Assembly (NCBI GenBank): GCA_009842375.1
Contig: VYFM01000422.1
Coordinates: 1 to 5,332, forward strand
DNA from: Candidatus Poribacteria bacterium
GTDB lineage: Bacteria > Poribacteria > WGA-4E > WGA-3G
Direction: 5' to 3'
Length of the DNA stretch: 5,332 nt
The translations under genes and the position numbers were made by a program. Numbering within the stretch: the stretch's first letter is position 1; each line of letters begins with the position of its first letter. This document shows, one piece after another, positions 1-5,332 of this stretch. The notes beneath the pieces are model-generated. The model saw nothing but the letters and a program-made list of their open reading frames with translations. It searched no databases and was not told the DNA's origin.

Positions 1-45
1 GAACATTATTGTAACACATCAGTCTAATACATAAGGTCATTCCAA

Positions 46-75
46 TTGGTGAAAAACTCAAAAAATCTATATATT
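46..75 (+). promoter_or_regulatory. Possible weak sigma70-like promoter for the large membrane protein gene
   Basis: TTGGTG at 46-51 and TATATT at 70-75 are separated by 18 bases, which resembles a -35/-10 pair for a housekeeping sigma factor. The region between is A-rich. Transcription would start near 82, leaving a short leader before the AGGAG site. The match is only moderate and such hexamers arise by chance in AT-rich DNA. The gene could instead be read from a promoter upstream of the window. Confidence 0.25.
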
Positions 76-99
76 CACCCGTTCATCGGATAAGAGCAG

Positions 100-104
100 A
101 GGAG
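100..104 (+). promoter_or_regulatory. Ribosome binding site of the large membrane protein gene
   Basis: AGGAG lies five bases before the ATG at 110, a strong Shine-Dalgarno match at good spacing. It fixes the start of the 1157-residue protein. The translation then runs directly into a short charged N-terminus followed by a membrane helix, which agrees with this start. Confidence 0.8.
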
Positions 105-109
105 AAAAA

Positions 110-3100
110 ATGAGCACAAGAGAAGCTTACGCGGAACTACAGACAAAAATATTGGATGCACGACGTGTATGGAAACGAAGTCTCTTCTGGACAGGTATTG
201 CAATCGTCCTAATTGGGATATTGGCTATTCTGATAGGAGAATCTATCATCGACTTGCTGATGCCGCTGCCAAGTCCTGTCCGTATTGTACTACTTGCAGG
301 AATTGTCGGTGCTACCCTCTATCTACTTTATAAACACCTGATTCAACCTTTGAGAGCGGCTCTCACCCTTCGAGATATTGCGCTGAATGTGGAACAACGT
401 CATCCAAAACTTGAAGATAGACTTGTGAGTGCTGTCCAATTCGGTGACCGTGAATCGGATGATCCGATTGAAGCACACATGCTACAACGATTGCTGGAGG
501 ATACTACAGAACGGATAAAAGGTATTGATTTCAAAGCAACGGTTGACCACAGCAAAACCCGCAAGTACGTTGGAATCGCAACTTTGGTTGTTGCAGCGTG
601 TGGTCTGTTATCACTCTTGTTTCCTATAGAAACCAAGACGAGTCTGATGCGAATATTTGTTCCATGGGAAAAAACTGATCCGATTTTGACAACCAAAGTA
701 CAAGTTTCACCCGGGGATGCTCGTATCCTTCGTGGTAAAAGCCTTCCGATTGAAGTCATCGTTACTGGCAAGGATGCAGACAAGGTTGTCTTGACGTATT
801 TTGACAAGGATACGCCGCCAACAGCAGAAAACGAGGGTAGCAATCAGGAAATTAACATGTTGCAGAATCCAGAGGATAAACGTGGATTCGCCTATGAGAT
901 ATTTAATATTGAAATTGATTTTGAATACTATGTTGTCGCCAATGAAACGACATCTGAACGTTACACTGTTGAAGTTTTTGAGATGCCGCGTGTAGAAGAA
1001 ATCTCTGTCTCATATACTTATCCTGAATATACAAATCTCAACCCGGTTGTACAACAAGGAAGTGGTGACATACAAGCAGTCGTTGGCACATCCGCAGAAA
1101 TCCGAATCACTACCAATAAAGTTATTCAGAAAGCAACATTTACCCAACAAAGTGATGAAGCAACCCAAGTAAAAGAAGTTGAGTCGGACGACACAGTGCC
1201 TGTGGAATCCATTGAGATGAACATAGCAGACGGAAACATTCTTACCACAACCTTAGAAGTCCGTGAAAATGGAAAATATAAGGTTGAACTTTTTTGTATT
1301 GATGAATTCAATAATGAAATTCCGATTGAGTATAATATCAAGGCAATGCCAGATAACGCGCCTGAAGTGGTTATCAAAGAACCCGGACGCGATGTTAAAG
1401 CGACAAAATTGGAAGAAGTTAAAATTGTTGCTGAAGCCACAGACGACTATGGTGTAGAAAAGTTAAACCTTATGTATCGTATCGGCATCGGTGAATTAAA
1501 TGAAATTGTTTTAGAAGCTACCGGTGAATCTACAGCAGAAGATGCTGATGTGAAATCAGGAAAACACCTAAAAACCGGAACTTATACATTCTATCTTGAA
1601 GAATTTGATGTTGAACCTGGGCAAGTCATCACATACTACGCACAGGCTACTGACAATAACACGTTTACAGGACCGAGTGAAACGAAAAGTGAGATTTACT
1701 TTATAGAGATTAAACCTTTCAATCAAAGACTTGAACAGGGAGAACAAGCCGAAGGTGAACCCCCTGAAAGTGAAGGGACACCAAATCCTCTACCGGGTTT
1801 CATGGCTACTCAGAAACAGATTATACGGGAAACTTGGAAACACATAAATGAGCAACCTCCCACACTCACAGAAGAGTATAATATTGCAGTCAAGCAAACC
1901 GGTAAGAAACAATCTGACCTAAAGGACAAAACGCAAAGGTTTACAGACGAATTGAGTATGGCGATGCAAGAAGTGCAAATTGATCCGGAAATCGTGATGG
2001 ATCTCGAAGAAGCGATTGATATGATGGGTCAGGCGAGGGATAATCTGAATGCCGTCCAACCGGAACAGGCAATGCCACCGGAACAGGCTGCACTTGAACT
2101 CCTTAATAAAGTAAATCTGGCAATTCCAAAAGTGTTGCAGCAAGCAAGGTCAAGTCAACCACAAATTGCTGAGAACTTTGAATTGGAAATGGAAGAACTG
2201 CAGAGTGAACTTGAGCAGGATCAAGAAGAAATGGAACAGGAGCTGCAGGAACAGACGCAGCAGATGTTAGACCAAGCGCGTGAAATGCTGGAACAACAAC
2301 AGAACTTGAATGAACAAAGCCAGCAATTAGGTAGGCAAGATCAACCTTCACCGAGTGACATGCAACAAAATAGCCAGCAGCAGGGGCAGTTATCTCAGCA
2401 AGCACAGCAGATGTCACAACAACTTGGTCAGATGCAAGGTAATACACAAAGTACGCAACAACAACGTCTCAATCAAGCTGGACAGGCGATGCAACAAGCG
2501 GGTGAACAGATGCGACAAGCATCGCAAGGAATGCAACAGCAACAACCCCAAATGAGTGCTGCAAAAGGTCAGAAGGCAGAAGAAAGGGTTGAAGAAGCGA
2601 TAGAACAACTTGAGAGAGCTGCTGCTGAATTCACAGATAATGCGTTAGAGAGAGCCAACCAACAACTCCAACAGTTAACTGCTGAACAATCTGATGTCCA
2701 ACAGCAAACACAGGAAATAAGGGAGCGATCTCAGCAATCTGGCATGCGTCCTGAAGATTATCAGCAAGCCTCTGAACTTGCTAATGAGCAGCGTCAACTG
2801 CAACGCGACTTGGAATCGCTTGAAGAGAATTTGAGCGATCTTCAGGAACAACTCAGTCAAGAGAATCCGGAAGCAGCCCAAAATGTGTCTGATGCGTCAA
2901 GACGACTCGCCGAGGAACAGACCTCGGAAGATATGGCGACAGCACAACGGGCACTTCAATGGCGCAGTTTACTGTCCGCAGACCTGAATCAGCAAGAGGT
3001 GCTTGAAACGTTGGAGCAAGCACAAGCCGATCTTCAGCAAGCAAGAGCTAACATGGCAAACACTGAAGAGGAACAGCTTGAAGCTGCTTTGGAACAGCTC

Positions 3101-3583
3101 CAAAATTTTGAGGAACAGATGCAAGACATACAACGTGAACTTCAAGCAATGGAAGGACAGGAACAGACCGAGGAACAACAGCAACGAGAACAGCAGCTTG
3201 AAGAACAGCAACAGCAGCTTAGGGAACGGATGGAACAAGCACAACAAGCCATGCAAAATGATCAAGAAGGACAACAACCCGGTCAAGAAGGACAGGGGGA
3301 GAACGAAAATGACTTGGCACGCGGTGGGGCAGAATCCAATCAAGAAATTAAAGAACTATGGCTTGAAATGCTCGATTCTATGCAACCTCCTGCAAGCAAC
3401 CGAACACGTCGCTTCCCTAACTATGAATTTGCTATTCGTGACCTCAGAAAATTGGAGGCAGCTTTAGAAGAACGTCTCAATTTGCTACAAGAAAAGAAAC
3501 AATTGACACAAGTTGCGAAGGAAGATGTCCCGCCAGAATACCGTAGACTTGTTGATAGCTATTACGAGTCCTTAGCGAAGTAG
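110..3583 (+). CDS. Large membrane-anchored protein with Ig-like region and long glutamine-rich coiled coil (DUF4175-like architecture)
   Basis: This is an intact 1157-residue envelope protein whose function is not established. Three hydrophobic segments are visible at about residues 24-43, 57-74 and 153-171, with a charged stretch of about 75 residues between the second and third. With the N-terminus inside, everything after residue 172 would be periplasmic. Residues about 190-535 look beta-rich. They include a segment of the type PRVEEISVSYTYPEYT (293-308) and a cadherin/Ig-like strand region with TDDYGVEKLNLMYR (444-457), both typical of large DUF4175-like membrane proteins of Planctomycetes, Poribacteria and relatives. 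Residues about 600-1065 are a helical, Q/E-rich coiled coil. The end (about 1078-1157) returns to normal composition and closes with PPEYRRLVDSYYESLAK, resembling the conserved tail of such proteins. In other genomes similar proteins often lie near MoxR/DUF58/BatA-type genes; none is present here, although the upstream side is cut off. The architecture is confident; family assignment is from memory of motifs, and a structural or mechanical role in the envelope is a guess. Confidence 0.85.
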   Translation: MSTREAYAELQTKILDARRVWKRSLFWTGIAIVLIGILAILIGESIIDLLMPLPSPVRIVLLAGIVGATLYLLYKHLIQPLRAALTLRDIALNVEQRHPKLEDRLVSAVQFGDRESDDPIEAHMLQRLLEDTTERIKGIDFKATVDHSKTRKYVGIATLVVAACGLLSLLFPIETKTSLMRIFVPWEKTDPILTTKVQVSPGDARILRGKSLPIEVIVTGKDADKVVLTYFDKDTPPTAENEGSNQEINMLQNPEDKRGFAYEIFNIEIDFEYYVVANETTSERYTVEVFEMPRVEEISVSYTYPEYTNLNPVVQQGSGDIQAVVGTSAEIRITTNKVIQKATFTQQSDEATQVKEVESDDTVPVESIEMNIADGNILTTTLEVRENGKYKVELFCIDEFNNEIPIEYNIKAMPDNAPEVVIKEPGRDVKATKLEEVKIVAEATDDYGVEKLNLMYRIGIGELNEIVLEATGESTAEDADVKSGKHLKTGTYTFYLEEFDVEPGQVITYYAQATDNNTFTGPSETKSEIYFIEIKPFNQRLEQGEQAEGEPPESEGTPNPLPGFMATQKQIIRETWKHINEQPPTLTEEYNIAVKQTGKKQSDLKDKTQRFTDELSMAMQEVQIDPEIVMDLEEAIDMMGQARDNLNAVQPEQAMPPEQAALELLNKVNLAIPKVLQQARSSQPQIAENFELEMEELQSELEQDQEEMEQELQEQTQQMLDQAREMLEQQQNLNEQSQQLGRQDQPSPSDMQQNSQQQGQLSQQAQQMSQQLGQMQGNTQSTQQQRLNQAGQAMQQAGEQMRQASQGMQQQQPQMSAAKGQKAEERVEEAIEQLERAAAEFTDNALERANQQLQQLTAEQSDVQQQTQEIRERSQQSGMRPEDYQQASELANEQRQLQRDLESLEENLSDLQEQLSQENPEAAQNVSDASRRLAEEQTSEDMATAQRALQWRSLLSADLNQQEVLETLEQAQADLQQARANMANTEEEQLEAALEQLQNFEEQMQDIQRELQAMEGQEQTEEQQQREQQLEEQQQQLRERMEQAQQAMQNDQEGQQPGQEGQGENENDLARGGAESNQEIKELWLEMLDSMQPPASNRTRRFPNYEFAIRDLRKLEAALEERLNLLQEKKQLTQVAKEDVPPEYRRLVDSYYESLAK
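2162..3304 (+). other. Glutamine-rich coiled-coil segment of the large membrane protein
   Basis: Residues about 685-1065 are almost entirely Q, E, A, L, M, R and S. By my count 47 of the 130 residues at 691-820 are glutamine. Hydrophobic residues recur at three- and four-residue spacing within blocks such as LEEQQQQLRERMEQAQQAM (1030-1048), consistent with a coiled coil. Breaks with P, G and S occur near 741-760 and 1052-1066, suggesting several helical rods joined by flexible linkers. Both CAA and CAG are used for glutamine, so this is not a simple trinucleotide expansion. A short tandem duplication, TCAAGAAGGACA at 3262-3273 and 3283-3294 (21-base period), encodes a local QEGQ repeat. Confidence 0.75.
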
Positions 3584-3610
3584 AAAGAATCAGATATGTT
3601 AGATATTCCA

Positions 3611-3644
3611 GTAGGGACAATGCGGAAATTCCGTTTGTCCCTAC
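3611..3644. repeat. Palindromic hairpin element, probable dispersed REP-like repeat
   Basis: The outer arms GTAGGGACAA (3611-3620) and TTGTCCCTAC (3635-3644) are perfect 10-base inverted repeats. After a small bulge (TG against T), a second inner stem CGGA (3623-3626) pairs with TCCG (3630-3633), leaving AAT as a three-base loop. The element begins 27 bases after the stop of the large gene and ends nine bases before the ribosome binding site of the kinase gene. Palindromes starting GTAGGG and ending CCCTAC are known as short dispersed intergenic repeats in several environmental bacteria, including cyanobacteria. No T-run follows, so it is not a classic intrinsic terminator, though the RNA hairpin could still protect the upstream 3' end or dampen read-through. 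Copy number cannot be judged from one window. Confidence 0.7.
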
Positions 3645-3653
3645 AATAATTAT

Positions 3654-3658
3654 GGAGG
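3654..3658 (+). promoter_or_regulatory. Ribosome binding site of the PPK2 gene
   Basis: GGAGG lies six bases before the ATG at 3665, an ideal Shine-Dalgarno site that settles the start. It sits nine bases downstream of the palindromic element, so the hairpin could form without covering the site. Confidence 0.8.
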
Positions 3659-3664
3659 ATTACT

Positions 3665-4495
3665 ATGTCGTCACAACCTTTTATTGTTAAGCCCGGTGAT
3701 AACATTACACTCAGCGGGGTAGAACAAGGTTGCAAACCTGAACGTATTCCAGACTATACCGGTACTTTTCAAAAAAAAGGTGAAACTAAAAAACCGTTGA
3801 AAAAGTTAAATAAACGGCTGCTCAAACTTCAGGAATTGCTTTACGCCGAAAGCAAACATGCGCTTCTGGTAATCTTGCAAGGGATGGATACATGCGGGAA
3901 GGATGGTACCATCAGGAAGGTGATGGCAGGTATTAATGTGCAAGGCTGTGAAGTTTTTAATTTTAAAGTTCCGTCTTCGGATGAGATTGCTCGGGATTTT
4001 TTATGGAGAGCACATAAAGCTGTACCCAAGAAAGGGATGATCGGTATTTTTAATCGTTCGCATTATGAAGATGTCCTTGTTGTTCGCGTGCATGATCTTG
4101 TAGATGAATCGGTATGGAAAAAGCGTTATCAGCAAATCAATGACTTTGAGAAAATGTTGGTAGAAAACGGAACGGTTGTCCTGAAATTTTTCCTCCACAT
4201 CTCAAAAGACGAACAGAAAGAACGACTTGAATCGCGTATCAACGATCCTACAAAACATTGGAAAATTACTGAAGCAGATATACGCGAACGCTCCTACTGG
4301 GATGATTACATGCAGGCGTATGAAGTTGTAATACAAAAGTGTAGCACTGATTGGGCACCCTGGTATGTAATCCCCGCAAATAAAAAATGGTATCGGAACA
4401 TTGTCATTACCGAACGGATTGTTGAAACGCTTGAGAAGTTGGATATGAATTTCCCAAAACCGAGTTCTGATGTTTCTACATTATATGTTGACTAA
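3665..4495 (+). CDS. ppk2: PPK2-family polyphosphate kinase (polyphosphate:nucleotide phosphotransferase, class III-like)
   Basis: This cytosolic enzyme transfers phosphate between inorganic polyphosphate and nucleotides; class III members can phosphorylate both AMP and ADP using polyphosphate. The 276-residue length fits a single-domain PPK2. The P-loop is GMDTCGKDG at residues 73-81 (3881-3907), with the catalytic Asp75 and Lys79 in place. A second motif, IGIFNRSHYEDVLVVRVH (126-143), is the FNRSHYE(D/E) version typical of the class III-like subgroup, not the YNR version of class I. The lid region with ERLESRINDPTKHWK (186-200) and the C-terminal APWYVIPANKKWYRN (231-245) are also family hallmarks. 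The N-terminal 60 residues form the usual basic, helical lead-in. The P-loop has Thr-Cys where Ala-Ala is most usual. The gene follows the palindromic element and is 25 bases from the oxygenase gene, probably in one transcript. Family assignment is very secure; the preferred nucleotide and direction of reaction are inferred. Confidence 0.95.
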   Translation: MSSQPFIVKPGDNITLSGVEQGCKPERIPDYTGTFQKKGETKKPLKKLNKRLLKLQELLYAESKHALLVILQGMDTCGKDGTIRKVMAGINVQGCEVFNFKVPSSDEIARDFLWRAHKAVPKKGMIGIFNRSHYEDVLVVRVHDLVDESVWKKRYQQINDFEKMLVENGTVVLKFFLHISKDEQKERLESRINDPTKHWKITEADIRERSYWDDYMQAYEVVIQKCSTDWAPWYVIPANKKWYRNIVITERIVETLEKLDMNFPKPSSDVSTLYVD

Positions 4496-4507
4496 TCAGA
4501 AACAGCG

Positions 4508-4512
4508 AAAGG
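4508..4512 (+). promoter_or_regulatory. Ribosome binding site that selects the downstream ATG of the PhyH gene
   Basis: AAAGG (GAAAGG from 4507) stands eight bases before the ATG at 4521. An in-frame ATG at 4470 would overlap the kinase gene by 26 bases, has no comparable site before it, and would add 17 residues lacking family character. The ATG at 4521 begins with MLSTVEIEQFEKEGY, the normal start of PhyH-like proteins, so it is preferred. Confidence 0.65.
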
Positions 4513-4520
4513 TAATATTA

Positions 4521-5300
4521 ATGCTTTCAACAGTAGAAATAGAACAATTTGAGAAAGAGGGATATCTGCTTCTTTCCGGCTTAATCTCAAAAGAGATTAT
4601 TGAAAAGGCAGAACAAGCGATGTGGAGTACACTGGGAATGGATGCTGATGATCCCGACTCATGGGAACACGTCAAACGTCCATTTCTCACCAGTTTTTAC
4701 ATAGAAAACATGGCACACGAAAAGCGCATTGAACTTTTCGGGGTAACACATCCAGATTTGTTAGAATGTTGCACGCCTGATTATCTCACTGTTCTCAATC
4801 AACTCGCTGAAAGATATCCGACTATTCCGCACTGCAAAAGCGACCATCCAGATGCTATCTGGGCAATGAATCAGTTCCCTATTTCTGCTGAATGGAGGAT
4901 TACTTCTCCTCACTTGGATGGATACTCCAGAGATTTAAGGTTGGATCCGGGTAGTTTCCGAGCATCCAGTTTAACCTATCTTACCGATGCTAATTCGCGT
5001 CAAGGAACTACTGTAATATGGCCTGAAGGTCCAGACCGAATTCGCGAATTTCGCAAACAAAATCCAAATCTTTCCAACGAAATTCGAACGATGTTAACAC
5101 AGTTACCACAAATTGATTTGGGTGAACCGATGGAAGTTGTTGCCAAACAGGGAGATGTGCTGTTTTTCCACCATCTACTACCGCATACCGGAACAATAAA
5201 TGCTTGCAGTTCCCCGAGATTCGCACTTCGGTATATGTGTTTATGTTTTGAGTGTCGTCCTTGGCAAAAAAGGGGAGAATGGAATATCTGGATGCCGTAA
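4521..5300 (+). CDS. PhyH (phytanoyl-CoA dioxygenase) family Fe(II)/2-oxoglutarate-dependent oxygenase
   Basis: This 259-residue protein should use Fe(II), 2-oxoglutarate and O2 to hydroxylate a small-molecule substrate that cannot be named from sequence. The N-terminal IEQFEKEGYLLLSGLIS (7-23) is the typical PhyH opening. The double-stranded beta-helix core shows the metal-binding HLD (His131, Asp133; 4911-4919) and the distal His222 in LPHTGTINACSSPRFALRY. Arg233, eleven residues later, is the expected 2-oxoglutarate carboxylate ligand. KQGDVLFFHHLLPH (209-222) is the usual strand before the distal histidine. All key residues are present, so the enzyme is probably active. Seven cysteines occur, including Cys240, Cys242 and Cys245 just after the arginine. 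The start at 4521 is chosen over 4470 because of the ribosome binding site and family alignment. The gene follows the kinase by 25 bases and is likely co-transcribed. PhyH is a broad superfamily, often expanded in Poribacteria-like genomes, so the family name does not imply phytanoyl-CoA as substrate. Confidence 0.88.
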   Translation: MLSTVEIEQFEKEGYLLLSGLISKEIIEKAEQAMWSTLGMDADDPDSWEHVKRPFLTSFYIENMAHEKRIELFGVTHPDLLECCTPDYLTVLNQLAERYPTIPHCKSDHPDAIWAMNQFPISAEWRITSPHLDGYSRDLRLDPGSFRASSLTYLTDANSRQGTTVIWPEGPDRIREFRKQNPNLSNEIRTMLTQLPQIDLGEPMEVVAKQGDVLFFHHLLPHTGTINACSSPRFALRYMCLCFECRPWQKRGEWNIWMP

Positions 5301-5332
5301 GGAAATGACAATATAATAAGTTGTTTTTATAT

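Noticed and set aside
2..34. Possible last codons of an upstream gene, open in frame 2 and ending in TAA at 32-34
   Set aside because: The translated end (NIIVTHQSNT) is plausible as a protein tail, and a 75-base gap to the next ATG would suit an operon, but ten codons cannot be told from chance.
48..79. Inverted repeat GGTGAA (48-53) and TTCACC (74-79) overlapping the candidate promoter
   Set aside because: The arms are only six bases long with a 20-base gap in AT-rich DNA; too weak to call an operator.
400..843. Long minus-strand open frame of 147 codons opposite the large gene
   Set aside because: It is antisense to a clearly coding region, has no recognisable domain and is a by-product of the plus-strand codon use. 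Other antisense frames here are rejected likewise.
2162..3304. Trinucleotide-like repeat tract or minisatellite
   Set aside because: CAA, CAG, GAA and GAG are mixed irregularly without a fixed DNA period, so the pattern comes from protein composition.
3003..3467. 154-codon plus-strand open frame inside the coiled-coil region
   Set aside because: It is the shifted reading of the repetitive CAA/CAG/GAA coding sequence, rich in Lys and Asn with no domain.
3611..3650. Intrinsic terminator after the large gene
   Set aside because: The hairpin is strong, but it is followed by AATAATTAT with no run of T, so classic termination is not supported.
4470..4520. Upstream ATG start for the PhyH gene, overlapping the end of the kinase gene
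   Set aside because: It lacks a ribosome binding site and adds 17 residues not expected in the family; the ATG at 4521 has both.

Overview
The window looks like bacterial chromosome from a Gram-negative-type organism of moderate to low GC (low-to-mid 40s % by eye). It carries three intact genes, all on the plus strand, with good ribosome binding sites and short spacers. The combination is a giant three-helix envelope protein with a glutamine-rich coiled coil, a class III-like PPK2 and a PhyH-family dioxygenase. This suggests an environmental lineage of the Poribacteria / Planctomycetes-neighbour type, where such envelope proteins and expanded PhyH families are common. That placement is inference from gene content only; there is no rRNA or marker gene in the window.

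Layout: 1-109 is a leader with a possible weak promoter and a clear AGGAG ribosome binding site. 110-3583 encodes an 1157-residue membrane-anchored protein with three N-terminal helices, a beta-rich Ig-like region, a very long Q/E-rich coiled coil and a conserved-looking C-terminal tail. 3584-3664 is an 81-base spacer holding a 34-base palindromic element with perfect 10-base outer arms, probably a dispersed REP-like repeat. 3665-4495 encodes a PPK2-family polyphosphate kinase. 4521-5300 encodes a PhyH-like Fe(II)/2-oxoglutarate oxygenase, 25 bases downstream of the kinase and probably co-transcribed with it. 5301-5332 holds nothing recognisable.

No single pathway obviously joins the three products. 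The kinase moves phosphate between polyphosphate and nucleotides in the cytosol. The oxygenase should hydroxylate an unknown small molecule. The large protein is an envelope component of unknown role. I found no CRISPR array, transposase, tRNA, phage gene or toxin-antitoxin pair, and nothing that makes a convincing new defence or mobile system. The points most worth checking are the palindromic spacer element, the architecture of the large protein, the unusual P-loop of the kinase and the Cys cluster next to the oxygenase active site.
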